DNA from: Marinomonas hwangdonensis
GTDB lineage: Bacteria > Pseudomonadota > Gammaproteobacteria > Pseudomonadales > Marinomonadaceae
NCBI RefSeq assembly: GCF_003721245.1
Contig: NZ_RIZG01000001.1
Span: forward strand, 248,001-312,000
Length of the DNA stretch: 64,000 bases
Direction: 5' to 3'
Of this stretch, positions 1-8,660 are shown piece by piece; position 1 is the stretch's first letter, and each line of letters begins with the position of its first letter. Position numbers and translations under genes: made by a program. The notes under the pieces are model-generated. The model ran no database searches and was not told the DNA's origin. It saw nothing but the letters and a program-made list of their open reading frames with translations.

Positions 1-245
1 CAGCGTTGGTAAAAGAGTTTCAAGTAGCGGAAGGCGACACTGGTTCTCCTGAAGTTCAAGTAGCATTGTTGACTAAGAACATCGAAGGTCTTCAAGGTCA
101 CTTTAAAGCTCATATCCACGACCATCATTCTCGTCGCGGTCTAATCCGCATGGTAAACCAGCGTCGTAAGTTGTTGGATTATCTAAAGCGTAAAGATGCA
201 GCTCGTTACACTAGTTTGATCAAAAAACTAGGTCTGCGTCGCTAA
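1..245 (+). CDS. rpsO: 30S ribosomal protein S15, 5' end cut by window edge
   Basis: Primary rRNA-binding protein of the small subunit that binds the central domain of 16S rRNA. The readable 79 codons match the S15 core: [15 protein letters not shown], then [16 protein letters not shown] and the basic C-terminus ending KKLGLRR. Family members are about 89 residues, so roughly ten N-terminal codons lie before base 1. The TTG at base 6 is in frame but is an internal codon, not the start. A strong terminator follows and pnp lies downstream, the classical rpsO-pnp pair. Confidence 0.97.
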   Translation, partial: ALVKEFQVAEGDTGSPEVQVALLTKNIEGLQGHFKAHIHDHHSRRGLIRMVNQRRKLLDYLKRKDAARYTSLIKKLGLRR

Positions 246-252
246 GACTGAG

Positions 253-284
253 AAAGGGCCATAAGTGATTATGGCCCTTTTTTT
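253..284 (+). terminator. Rho-independent terminator after rpsO
   Basis: A perfect 12-bp stem (253-264 with 269-280, arm AAAGGGCCATAA) closes on a GTGA loop and runs into a T tract. It sits eight bases after the rpsO stop. In enterobacteria, read-through of the equivalent terminator feeds pnp; I infer the same here. Confidence 0.93.
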
Positions 285-289
285 ATTGG

Positions 290-397
290 TCTCCCAAGGG
301 ACAGCCTGTACTTCATATGTGCTTTTTCTTCCGTAAAAATCGGAAAGTACTAAAAGAGTTCATATGAGTACTGGCTTAAAAAGAGGTCTTTGGGAGA
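290..397 (+). promoter_or_regulatory. Long leader hairpin of pnp, likely RNase III/PNPase autoregulation site
   Basis: The rpsO-pnp gap folds into a long interrupted helix. The outer stem TCTCCCAA (290-297) pairs with 390-397. The middle stem 304-319 pairs with 361-375 with one mismatch and one bulge. Further in, CTTTT (322-326) pairs with AAAAG (352-356), and TTCCG (329-333) pairs with CGGAA (341-345) around a TAAAAAT loop. In E. coli, RNase III cleaves a comparable pnp leader duplex and PNPase then destabilises its own message. Position and shape agree with that; the function here is inferred. Confidence 0.75.
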
Positions 398-424
398 AGA
401 AATTTTTTAATAAAAGGAATACGT

Positions 425-2533
425 GTGAGTATTACGACAAAAACTTTCCAGTTCGGTAACGATACCGTAACGCTAGAAACAGGCCGCATTGCTCGTCAAG
501 CAACAGGTGCTGTTCTTTGTACAATTGGTGATGCACAAGTACTTGCTACTGTTGTAGGTGCTAAATCAGCGAAAGCTGGTCAAGACTTTTTCCCATTGTC
601 TGTTCATTATCAAGAGCGTGCTTACGCGGTTGGTAAAATTCCAGGTGGCTTCCTAAAACGTGAAGGCCGTCCCTCTGAAAAAGAAACACTGACTTCTCGT
701 TTGATCGACCGCCCAATCCGTCCATTATTCCCTAAAGGGTTCATGAACGAAGTTCAGGTTGTTTGTACGGTTATGTCTACTAACACTAACTTAGACGCTG
801 ATATTGCGGCTATGTTGGCAACGTCTGCAGCATTGACTATTTCTGGTATTCCATTCAATGGTCCTATCGGTGCAGCTCGTGTTGGTTTTAATGATGAGTC
901 TGGTTACGTTCTTAACCCAAGCTATTCAGATCTAGATGGTTCTTTGCTAGACATGGTAGTAGCGGGTACTAAAGATGCAGTATTAATGGTTGAGTCTGAA
1001 GCGCAAGAGCTTACAGAAGACGAAATGCTAGGTGCTGTACTTTACGCTCATAAAGAAATGCAAGTGGCTATTTCTGCTATTACTGAGTTCGCAGCTGAGT
1101 GCGCTAAGCCTCGTTGGGATTGGGTGGCAGATGCAGCAAACGTTTCTTTAACCGATGCGCTTCAATCTGGTTACGCGGCTCAAATCGAAGAAGCCTACGG
1201 AATCAGTGAAAAAATGGCTCGTTACGCTCAACTAGGTGTTGTTCGTGATGCAGCTGTTGCTGCACTGGTTACTGAAGAAGGTGAGTTCTCAGAAGCCGAT
1301 GTGACAGGTGCGTTTGCTAAATTAGAAAAACGTATTGTTCGTCGTCGTGTTATCGATGGCCAGCCTCGTATCGATGGTCGTGACAACAAAACTGTTCGTC
1401 CAATCAACGTTGAAGTCGGTCTACTAAGCAAAACTCACGGTTCTGCTTTGTTCACACGCGGTGAAACTCAGGCGATCGCAACCTGTACGCTAGGAACGAG
1501 CCGCGATGCACAAATGTCTGATGGCTTGACAGGCGAAAGCAAAGACAGCTTCATGCTTCATTATAACTTCCCTCCATATTCTGTAGGTGAGTGTGGTCGT
1601 ATGGGTGGTGTTGGTCGTCGTGAGATTGGTCACGGTCGTCTAGCTCGTCGTGGTGTACAAGCGGTATTGCCTTCTGAAGATGAATTCCCGTACACAATCC
1701 GTATCGTGTCTGAGATCACTGAATCTAACGGTTCAAGCTCTATGGCCTCTGTATGTGGCGCGTCTTTGGCTATGATGGACGCTGGTGTTCCTCTTAAAGC
1801 ACCCGTTGCGGGTATCGCAATGGGTCTTATCAAAGAAGACGATGGTTTTGCTGTACTTACGGATATATTGGGTGACGAAGATCACCTTGGCGATATGGAC
1901 TTTAAAGTAGCGGGTACTGCAGAAGGTATCACTGCACTTCAAATGGACATTAAAATCGAAGGCATCAACGAAGAAATTATGGATATCGCCTTGAGCCAAG
2001 CGCTTGAAGCTCGTACTCATATCCTTCGTGAAATGGCGAAAGTAATTGGTTACGCTCGTCCTGAAGTGTCTCCAAACGCGCCTTCTATGGCAACGATCAA
2101 AATTGATCCAGAGAAAATTCGTGACGTTATCGGTAAAGGTGGTGCAACAATTCGTTCTATCACTGAACAAACTGGCGCTTCTATCGATCTAGATGACGAC
2201 GGTACTGTTCGTATTTACGCGGCGGATAAAGCGTCTTCTGATGCGGCATTGCTGAAGATTCACGAAATCACAGCTGAAGCAGAAGTGGATAAACTTTACA
2301 AAGGTAAAGTTGTTCGTTTAGCTGAATTTGGTGCATTCGTAAATATCTTACCTGGTAAAGATGGTTTGGTTCACATCTCTCAAATCGCTGAAGAGCGTAT
2401 TCGTGCCGTAACCGACTTCCTTTCTGAAGGTCAAGAAGTCATCGTTAAAGTACTAGATGTTGATGCGCGTGGTCGTATCAAACTGTCCATGAAAGACGTG
2501 ACGGAAGAAGAAAAAGCCGCCTATACTGAGTAA
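425..2533 (+). CDS. pnp: Polyribonucleotide nucleotidyltransferase (PNPase)
   Basis: Phosphorolytic 3'-5' exoribonuclease, a trimeric component of the RNA degradosome; it releases nucleoside diphosphates and can also add 3' tails. At 702 residues it is full length. Two RNase PH cores (about 14-145 and 325-520) are followed by a KH domain with GKGG at about 570 and an S1 domain from about 627 to the end. The metal-binding aspartates of the second core are visible in [10 protein letters not shown] (D486 and D492). The start is GTG at 425 with AAAGGA about six bases upstream; no in-frame ATG lies nearby. The structured leader upstream suggests post-transcriptional autocontrol. Confidence 0.98.
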   Translation: MSITTKTFQFGNDTVTLETGRIARQATGAVLCTIGDAQVLATVVGAKSAKAGQDFFPLSVHYQERAYAVGKIPGGFLKREGRPSEKETLTSRLIDRPIRPLFPKGFMNEVQVVCTVMSTNTNLDADIAAMLATSAALTISGIPFNGPIGAARVGFNDESGYVLNPSYSDLDGSLLDMVVAGTKDAVLMVESEAQELTEDEMLGAVLYAHKEMQVAISAITEFAAECAKPRWDWVADAANVSLTDALQSGYAAQIEEAYGISEKMARYAQLGVVRDAAVAALVTEEGEFSEADVTGAFAKLEKRIVRRRVIDGQPRIDGRDNKTVRPINVEVGLLSKTHGSALFTRGETQAIATCTLGTSRDAQMSDGLTGESKDSFMLHYNFPPYSVGECGRMGGVGRREIGHGRLARRGVQAVLPSEDEFPYTIRIVSEITESNGSSSMASVCGASLAMMDAGVPLKAPVAGIAMGLIKEDDGFAVLTDILGDEDHLGDMDFKVAGTAEGITALQMDIKIEGINEEIMDIALSQALEARTHILREMAKVIGYARPEVSPNAPSMATIKIDPEKIRDVIGKGGATIRSITEQTGASIDLDDDGTVRIYAADKASSDAALLKIHEITAEAEVDKLYKGKVVRLAEFGAFVNILPGKDGLVHISQIAEERIRAVTDFLSEGQEVIVKVLDVDARGRIKLSMKDVTEEEKAAYTE

Positions 2534-2553
2534 TATCGGTTATAGATGGAGAC

Positions 2554-2587
2554 AAAAAAGGTGCTAATTTTTAGCACCTTTTTTTGT
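2554..2587 (+). terminator. Rho-independent terminator after pnp
   Basis: The arm AAAAAAGGTGCTAA (2554-2567) pairs with 2571-2584 around a three-base loop and ends in a T run, about 20 bases after the pnp stop. Confidence 0.93.
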
Positions 2588-2676
2588 TTTTGATCTACTG
2601 AATGAACTAAAATAAAGTCACTATACATTGATGTATTAGATATTTTACTTTGCATAACTTTTATAAGGAAAAGAAT

Positions 2677-3267
2677 ATGATAATCAAAGTTGCGAGTGTG
2701 TTGGTCGCTGGCTTAGTGTTAGCAGCATGTAGTAAAGACGTTGTAAATACCCCTGTTGCGGCAATTCCCGACTGCGTGTTTGCGGATGGTTCTAATCAAG
2801 CCGCTCCAGATTGGGTCTGTGGTGCTCCGGTCGAAGGAGTGGCTCTATCGGCAGTAGGTTACAGTGAAAAGTCAGCGGCAGGACCTAATTACATGAAGCA
2901 AATGGCGGCAACGGCGGCGCGCGTCGAGTTGGCGCAAGTGCTTAGTGTGGATTTGCAGAATATGGTGAAGCAATATGTTGAAACCACGGGCGCAGGCGAC
3001 GCTGAAACAGTCGATCGTGTTAACAGTGTCGTGACAAAACAGGTAACAGAGCAAAAATTAATTGGCTCTAAAGTAGTTCGTCAGATGCCAACACCGTCTG
3101 GTGGTTTGGTTGTGCTAGTGGGCTTAGATCCGGCAGAAGCGGAGGGTGTTGCGGAAAGTATTTTGCGAACTTCTATGCGAAATGAAGCCGCATTATTTCA
3201 GAAATTAGAATCCGAAAAAAGTTTTGATGAATTGGCCTCAGAGATCGCCAAACGACGTATACAGTAA
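2677..3267 (+). CDS. LPP20-family lipoprotein
   Basis: Predicted envelope lipoprotein of 196 residues. The signal peptide ends in a lipobox LAAC with the lipidated cysteine at residue 18. The middle (roughly 55-160: AVGYSEKS, then an Ala-rich helix, then VVRQMPTPSGGLVVLVGL) resembles the LPP20/YgdR-like domain of lipoproteins of unknown role. I chose ATG 2677 because AAGGA sits about seven bases upstream and the lipobox is then at normal distance; an in-frame TTG at 2650 would add nine unlikely residues. The next gene also encodes a lipoprotein, 89 bp downstream on the same strand. Confidence 0.8.
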   Translation: MIIKVASVLVAGLVLAACSKDVVNTPVAAIPDCVFADGSNQAAPDWVCGAPVEGVALSAVGYSEKSAAGPNYMKQMAATAARVELAQVLSVDLQNMVKQYVETTGAGDAETVDRVNSVVTKQVTEQKLIGSKVVRQMPTPSGGLVVLVGLDPAEAEGVAESILRTSMRNEAALFQKLESEKSFDELASEIAKRRIQ

Positions 3268-3356
3268 AGTGGCTACGTATCGTGTGGCATAAATACTTGC
3301 CATCACGACGCGTGTTGAAACTATATGGTAGCGTTTTTCTGAAAGGTAGCGATGCA

Positions 3357-4382
3357 ATGCGAATAAAGCTTTATCTCTCAATGTTCCTTTTGTCTTGTAT
3401 GGTGCTGCTAGGGATCACTGGTTGTGATTCACGTTTTAAAGCAGAAGTCACTTTAACCAAATACGTGACGGATTTGAGTCGATCTCAGTTTTTTTCACTT
3501 TCTGCCCCTGCCCCTGTAATGCCAATGGGTTTGCCGTCGTTACGTGATCGACAGCAGACTCTGACGCAGTTTGACATTGGTTTACTGGATTTTTTATCTT
3601 TGCAACAGTGTGATGTCGGCGCTGTTGCGGGTAGGAAAAACAGCATTTTAGGCAAAGTCATGCCTGATAGTCAGCGATTTTTGTATGAATTAGACATCAT
3701 TCGTGCGATTGAATCGTGTGACATTAAGAGTGATGATTTGTCTGATGAACTGAAGCTCGTTGCTAAAACAAAACAACTCGAGTTACCCAAAGCGTTCTCA
3801 AATGCGATATTTAATGGCGCTGAGAGTGATGCGTTTTTTAGCCTGTCTAATGGGTATTTGCCATTAGATTATTCAACGGCTCAACAGCAGGATTTGCTGG
3901 ATGCGTTAAGTCGTTTAGTGGCGATTGGTGAAGCCTTACCAAGATTGCCAACAGTGGATGGAGGGAAATTTGAAGAGGATTTAAAAATACTGATGGCCAG
4001 CGAGTTTTCTGGCAGGTTGTTGTATTCTTTGGTGCAGATTACAGCAAATTTAAACGCCGTTGCTAGCCAAGTTGGTTCCCTCGAGGGTGTTTGTGGTGCA
4101 CCTCTTACCTATTTAAAACAGCAATTCGAAGTCAATTATGTCGAAACGATTCAACCCTATATGGGACGCATCCAAGGCGGCGCCTATCAGGTCTTACCTC
4201 TTTTAAATAAACTGATCAATTTGACGGCTCCTCACAGTGACACTATGTCCGCTTTTTTGGCACAATTTTCTTTAACTACTTCTGATAGTGTGTGGGCGGA
4301 GTATCAACAAGCGTCTCAATGGCACGCTAAAAGCTGGAGCAATTTGTTTTCAGAGTGCTCGGTAGCGATCAGCTCCTCTTAG
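3357..4382 (+). CDS. DUF3080-like lipoprotein
   Basis: Predicted lipoprotein of 341 residues and unknown function. The N-terminus (MRIKLYLSMFLLSC..) leads to a lipobox ending ITGC, cysteine 23. The body is mostly helical; the segments LTKYVTDLSR and LGKVMPDSQRFLYELD look like the DUF3080 family seen beside housekeeping genes in marine gammaproteobacteria, which is recognition by eye only. ATG 3357 follows AAAGG (3342-3346); the open frame extends to 3282, but that would bury the signal peptide. The stop overlaps the end of the convergent gene by four bases. Confidence 0.7.
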   Translation: MRIKLYLSMFLLSCMVLLGITGCDSRFKAEVTLTKYVTDLSRSQFFSLSAPAPVMPMGLPSLRDRQQTLTQFDIGLLDFLSLQQCDVGAVAGRKNSILGKVMPDSQRFLYELDIIRAIESCDIKSDDLSDELKLVAKTKQLELPKAFSNAIFNGAESDAFFSLSNGYLPLDYSTAQQQDLLDALSRLVAIGEALPRLPTVDGGKFEEDLKILMASEFSGRLLYSLVQITANLNAVASQVGSLEGVCGAPLTYLKQQFEVNYVETIQPYMGRIQGGAYQVLPLLNKLINLTAPHSDTMSAFLAQFSLTTSDSVWAEYQQASQWHAKSWSNLFSECSVAISSS

Positions 4383-4753
4383 ATGCGAGTGTTTATTTGT
4401 TGTTCAAGGCTGTCAACGGCGTCATAGCGGTATGCGGTACCTTCAGCCAGCGGCTCGTGACTCAGTGCCTTCAATAAAGCGATATTCGCCACGGGATTGC
4501 CACTGATCCCATGAGAGAAGTGCATCGGTCGAGTGATGGCATGTGGCTGGTGATGACTCAGTTCATCTGGTGTATCTATAATAGAAGGGCCAGGCTGATG
4601 AAACAGACTCATTAACAAGGCAAAGTGAGCATTGCCCGATACGGGTTGCCCGGCTCTACTGCCTTGAGTAACTTGCGTTTCTACAATGTCTCTTATGTTC
4701 ATCTGAGCGCCTGTTGATTGGTTTACTTTCAATGTATCGGCATGAAGAAGCAT
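4379..4753 (-). CDS. Hypothetical protein, 124 aa, family not recognised
   Basis: I do not recognise this protein. It has no signal peptide or membrane segment; it is rich in His, Pro and Ser with two short hydrophobic patches, AHFALLMSLF near residue 43 and NPVANIALLKALSHEP near residue 82. These could be the two halves of a small helical domain: both are preceded by a GxxVSGN or GISGNP stretch, so an internal repeat is possible. The first ATG is at 4753 with a poor ribosome site; an internal ATG at 4702 (MNIRDIVETQ) is an equally plausible start. It converges on the DUF3080 gene with a four-base overlap. It is supported as a gene mainly by occupying an otherwise empty 600-bp gap. Confidence 0.5.
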   Translation of the reverse strand: MLLHADTLKVNQSTGAQMNIRDIVETQVTQGSRAGQPVSGNAHFALLMSLFHQPGPSIIDTPDELSHHQPHAITRPMHFSHGISGNPVANIALLKALSHEPLAEGTAYRYDAVDSLEQQINTRI

Positions 4754-4987
4754 TTCTTAATAGAGATCATCTATTTAACCACGACTTGTCAGTGAGCGAA
4801 TGACGCTTATAGCTTTTATTTCAGTATTTGGTCTAGGATTAAATAAGGTGTGTATTTGTGCGATCAAAATTTCTGCATGGTATGGCTCTAAGTGTTCAAG
4901 CATCGTACTATAATGTATTGAAAATCAATTATATGTGCTTTTTACCAAAAGTATTCCGCTTGGTTATAAAGTGGTAGGGCAGAGTGA

Positions 4988-6052
4988 ATGCATGACATCG
5001 ATGAACTGATTCATAATGTAAGACAAAATGAAGAGATTGCTCGTAAGTTCTTTGAAATTGAACGGTGTATTCTTTCGATTGGTCGTTGTGATCAGTTTGT
5101 TTCTACGCTGACAAAGGAAGTGCAAAAGCAGTTTAGCGTCCCTTATGTGTGGGTCAACCTTATTAACGAGGCGCCCCTGTCACACCTGGTTGAAAGTTTA
5201 GAGCGTATGCCTGACTTGCGCGATCGTGTGCTTTTCACAAGGCGTCGAGCCATGATCGACATTATCAAATCTAGTACGAGAACAGTGTTAGTCAATACTA
5301 ACTTAAGCTACTGCAGAGAAATTATACCAAGCGTCTATCGTGACGTTGTTTCTTCTGTTGCCATCTCGCCATTAACCATTGATGGTGAACTGGTTGGCTT
5401 ATTTTGTCAGGCAGATTCGGACAGTACTCGATACGATGCGACCACAAAAGACACCTTTTTACTGGATCAGTTAGCGATTAAAATTTCAATTTGCTTGAGC
5501 AATGTAACCGCGAGAGAAAAACTGGAATATTTAGCGACGCGTGATCCGCTCACTGGATTATTAAACCGCCGACAACTTGAGCTCATGTTGGACCGAGAAT
5601 TTGCGCGGTCAAAACAGCAGGATCGAGATCTCACCGTTGTTTTTGTGGACTGCGATGCGTTTAAGTCTATCAACGACACATTGGGCCACAATTGTGGTGA
5701 TGAAGTGTTGGAGTACATTGCTAAACGACTGCTTAAATACATTCATCGTCAAGGGTTGGCGTTCCGTTTTGCGGGTGACGAATTTGTTTTTGTGATGCCA
5801 GGAAAAAGTTACCAGCAGGCCATTGTGTTAGCCGAATCTATTCAAGAGTATCTTCAGTCTAACCCATTAAGATATAAATCCAACCTTGTGCCTATCACCG
5901 TCAGCTATGGTGGTGCGAGTGTGATGTCTGATGCCCCCAGTAATTATAAAAATCTGCTTAAGTTAGCAGATGAGCGCTTGTACGATTATAAAAATAATCG
6001 TAAACGATCCGTTCCGACTAAGGTGTTTAAGTTTTTAAACAGGTTAAGATAG
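4988..6052 (+). CDS. DUF484/GAF-like sensor with GGDEF domain (putative diguanylate cyclase)
   Basis: Putative cyclic-di-GMP synthase of 354 residues without membrane segments. Residues about 15-170 resemble the DUF484/GAF fold (HLVESLERMPDLRDRVLF, then SSVAISPLTIDGELVGLFCQ). A short helix with ATRDPLTGLLNRR leads into a GGDEF domain from about 180 to 345. The signature reads RFAGDEF with AGDEF at 262-266, a variant found in active enzymes. The RxxD inhibitory site expected five residues upstream is HRQG, so product inhibition is probably absent. The ATG at 4988 has AGGGCAGAG upstream. The 234 bp before it hold a TATAAT at 4909-4914 but no good -35 element. Confidence 0.9.
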   Translation: MHDIDELIHNVRQNEEIARKFFEIERCILSIGRCDQFVSTLTKEVQKQFSVPYVWVNLINEAPLSHLVESLERMPDLRDRVLFTRRRAMIDIIKSSTRTVLVNTNLSYCREIIPSVYRDVVSSVAISPLTIDGELVGLFCQADSDSTRYDATTKDTFLLDQLAIKISICLSNVTAREKLEYLATRDPLTGLLNRRQLELMLDREFARSKQQDRDLTVVFVDCDAFKSINDTLGHNCGDEVLEYIAKRLLKYIHRQGLAFRFAGDEFVFVMPGKSYQQAIVLAESIQEYLQSNPLRYKSNLVPITVSYGGASVMSDAPSNYKNLLKLADERLYDYKNNRKRSVPTKVFKFLNRLR

Positions 6053-6055
6053 TTT

Positions 6056-6070
6056 TGTAACTAAATTACA
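6056..6070. promoter_or_regulatory. HexR-type operator upstream of glk-zwf-eda
   Basis: The sequence TGTAACTAAATTACA has perfect 5-bp inverted arms (TGTAA/TTACA) with an A+T-rich centre, and preceding Ts. It closely fits the known gammaproteobacterial HexR box (TGTAAT-N3-ATTACA type), which represses zwf, eda, edd and glk until 2-keto-3-deoxy-6-phosphogluconate binds HexR. It lies 86 bp before the glk start. A weaker half-site, TGTAAAATTTCAT, occurs at 6120-6132. No hexR gene is in the window. Confidence 0.7.
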
Positions 6071-6155
6071 TCTAGCCTGCGTTTTTTTCATGTTGCTGTG
6101 TTTTTTAGCCTGAATTTGTTGTAAAATTTCATAAAAATTTGATTAGGGTTCGTTT

Positions 6156-7130
6156 ATGTCCCACGCTTTAATTGCTGATCTTGGCGGAACCAACGCGCGT
6201 TTTGCTTTGGTTCGCACTCATCATTTTGAGCCCTTCGAAGTTAGGGTTCTTCCTTGTAAAAACTACGACAGTTTCTTTGATGCTGCTGCCGATTATGTAG
6301 AAAATTGCAGTATTGATCTAGAAAGTATCGATGCTGTCGTGCTTGCGATTGCCGGCCCTGTTAACCAAGACGTTATCCGTTTTTCTAATAATCCGTGGCA
6401 TTTTACACGAGATGAAATTCAGACGTATTTTGGTGAGAGCAAGCCAGTAGCGCTGCTAAACGACTTTGATGCGGTGGGTTATAGTTTAGAGGTGTTGCCT
6501 AAAGGCGATCTTGTTCCTGTGGGTGACAGTGTTGCAGTGGACCCTAAAGCACCGTCTTGGGTAGTAGGGGCGGGTACAGGCTTGGGTATTTCCTGTGTTG
6601 TACCTCAAGACAATGGCCCAAACTTGGTGTTGCCAGGCGAGGGTGGTCATGTCGATCTTTCTGCCTGTAATGAAGCGGAAGATTCTATATTGAGCTTTTT
6701 GCGTTCACGTCACAAACGTGTTTCGGCAGAGCGTGTCTTGTCAGGCATGGGTTTAGAAAACATCTATGAAGCGATAGCGCATAGTCAGGGTATTCAAAAG
6801 CGTCTTACCGCCCCTGAGATTGGTGACGCACTCAAACGTGGCGATGACCCTATTGCAGACGCTACTTTGGAACAATTTTTTGTGTTTTTAGGTCGTGTTA
6901 TTGGCGATTTGGTGTTGTCGGTTGAATCGCGTGGCGGTGTGTATATTGCGGGTGGTATTGTTCCTCGTTATCTTAATGAAATCCATCAGAGTCAATTCCG
7001 TACTGCGATGCAAGATAAAGGTCGTATGAAAGATTTTGTATCGCCAATTCCGACTTTTGTTGTTACGTCTGAATACCCAGGGCTGATGGGGTGTGCATGT
7101 TATGCGTCCTATCTTGTGTCTAAAGCCTAA
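6156..7130 (+). CDS. glk: Glucokinase
   Basis: ATP-dependent glucose 6-phosphorylation in the cytoplasm. The 324-residue protein belongs to the bacterial Glk family rather than ROK: phosphate-binding LGGTNARFAL at the N-terminus, LLNDFDAVG with the catalytic aspartate, GAGTGLGIS, the glucose-contacting LPGEGGHVDL, and VSAERVLSGMGLENIY. The length matches E. coli Glk (321). It is first in a same-strand set with zwf (20 bp downstream) and eda, which route glucose to the Entner-Doudoroff pathway. The HexR-type operator upstream suggests repression relieved by pathway intermediates. Confidence 0.96.
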   Translation: MSHALIADLGGTNARFALVRTHHFEPFEVRVLPCKNYDSFFDAAADYVENCSIDLESIDAVVLAIAGPVNQDVIRFSNNPWHFTRDEIQTYFGESKPVALLNDFDAVGYSLEVLPKGDLVPVGDSVAVDPKAPSWVVGAGTGLGISCVVPQDNGPNLVLPGEGGHVDLSACNEAEDSILSFLRSRHKRVSAERVLSGMGLENIYEAIAHSQGIQKRLTAPEIGDALKRGDDPIADATLEQFFVFLGRVIGDLVLSVESRGGVYIAGGIVPRYLNEIHQSQFRTAMQDKGRMKDFVSPIPTFVVTSEYPGLMGCACYASYLVSKA

Positions 7131-7149
7131 ACAGTTGGAGAAAGAATTT

Positions 7150-8625
7150 ATGAAGGTCAGTTTAAAAGCCTGTGATGTTGTTATTTTTGGCGGTGTCGGT
7201 GATTTAGCAATGCGTAAGTTATTGCCAGCTTTGTATCACCTAGATATGGATGGCTTGCTTGCTCCGACAACCCGAGTGGTTGGCGCGTCTCGTCGTGATA
7301 TGTCAAATAAAGAGTATCAAGATAAAGTCCGTGAGGCGCTCGATGAGTTTGTCCCTTCGAGTGTTGGAGATGAAAAAACATGGCCTCGTTTTAAAGAGAG
7401 ATTGAGCTATGTCACGGTGGACGCTCAACAAGAGTCTGATTTTTCACGTCTAAATGACCATAATATTGGTGGTGAAGACAGAGATGTTGTTTTCTATCTG
7501 GCCACGTCTCCTGATTTGTTCGGTTCTATCTGTTCATCATTGGCTGTTCACGGTTTGAATGCCCCTCGTATGCGGGTTGTTTTAGAAAAACCATTGGGTC
7601 GAGATTTGATGTCTTCTCGTGCGATTAATGACGAGGTTATGAAAAACTTTACTGAACAGCAAGCGTTTCGTATTGACCATTATCTTGGTAAAGAAACTGT
7701 TCAAAATCTATTGGCGATTCGCTTTGGTAATACGCTTTTTGAACCTTTATGGGACAGTGCTCACATAGACAATGTGCAAATCACAGTGTCGGAGACGGTT
7801 GGCGTAGAAGGGCGATGGGGGTATTACGATAAAGCCGGCGCCATGCGTGACATGGTGCAAAACCACCTGATTCAGCTGCTATGTTTGGTTGCCATGGAGC
7901 CGCCAGGGCGAATGGATGCAGACTCCGTACGCGATGAGAAAATCAAGGTTCTCAAAGCGTTGCGCCCAATTACAGGGGCGAATGCTTATACTAAAACCGT
8001 TCGTGGCCAATATGCAAAAGGCATGATTAATGGCAAAGAGGTGATGGGGTACTTTGATGATGAAGACAGTAATCCAGATTCTAGAACCGAAACCTTTGTT
8101 GCTTTACGTGCTGATATTGATAACTGGCGTTGGGCTGGTGTGCCGTTTTACTTGCGAACTGGCAAGCGATTAGGTCAGCGTTACTCTGAAATCGTTATTC
8201 AATATAAAGCCGTACCCCATAGTATTTTCAGTGACGAGAGTAATCGCCAGTTACAAAGAAACCAGTTGATTATTCGTCTTCAACCGGAAGAAAAAATTTC
8301 CTTGACCGTGATGAACAAGGTGCCCGGAGCCAGTGAGGGAATGAACCTCCAACCAGTTGACTTGAACTTAAGTCTGACAGAGGCGTTCAATAACAGACGC
8401 AGTCCTGAGGCCTATGAGCGCTTGCTGCTGGATGTAATGCGCAATGACGCTACCTTGTTTATGCGCTACGACGAGGTTGAGGCCGCTTGGAAGTGGGTTG
8501 ACGGTATTATGTCTGCTTGGAGTCAAACCAGTGAACGCCCTAAAGAATATGCGTCAGGGTCTTGGGGGCCAGCGGCATCCATGGCGTTGCCGATTAAAGA
8601 TGGCCGTAACTGGCATGACTACTAA
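7150..8625 (+). CDS. zwf: Glucose-6-phosphate 1-dehydrogenase
   Basis: Oxidises glucose 6-phosphate to 6-phosphogluconolactone with NAD(P)+. The nucleotide-binding fingerprint is FGGVGDLAMRKLLPALY near the N-terminus, and the active site RIDHYLGKE occupies residues 174-182, with the general-base His nearby in the family pattern. The product is 491 residues, standard length. I chose ATG 7150 because GGAGA lies eight bases upstream and the Rossmann motif then starts at the usual depth; the open frame reaches back into glk. No pgl follows, unlike the zwf-pgl-eda order known in pseudomonads. Confidence 0.97.
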   Translation: MKVSLKACDVVIFGGVGDLAMRKLLPALYHLDMDGLLAPTTRVVGASRRDMSNKEYQDKVREALDEFVPSSVGDEKTWPRFKERLSYVTVDAQQESDFSRLNDHNIGGEDRDVVFYLATSPDLFGSICSSLAVHGLNAPRMRVVLEKPLGRDLMSSRAINDEVMKNFTEQQAFRIDHYLGKETVQNLLAIRFGNTLFEPLWDSAHIDNVQITVSETVGVEGRWGYYDKAGAMRDMVQNHLIQLLCLVAMEPPGRMDADSVRDEKIKVLKALRPITGANAYTKTVRGQYAKGMINGKEVMGYFDDEDSNPDSRTETFVALRADIDNWRWAGVPFYLRTGKRLGQRYSEIVIQYKAVPHSIFSDESNRQLQRNQLIIRLQPEEKISLTVMNKVPGASEGMNLQPVDLNLSLTEAFNNRRSPEAYERLLLDVMRNDATLFMRYDEVEAAWKWVDGIMSAWSQTSERPKEYASGSWGPAASMALPIKDGRNWHDY

Positions 8626-8660
8626 GCGTTAATAAAACGCTCTAACAAAAGGAAAATAGA

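Noticed and set aside
1733..2170. 145-codon reverse ORF within pnp
   Set aside because: Antisense shadow of a fully conserved pnp coding region.
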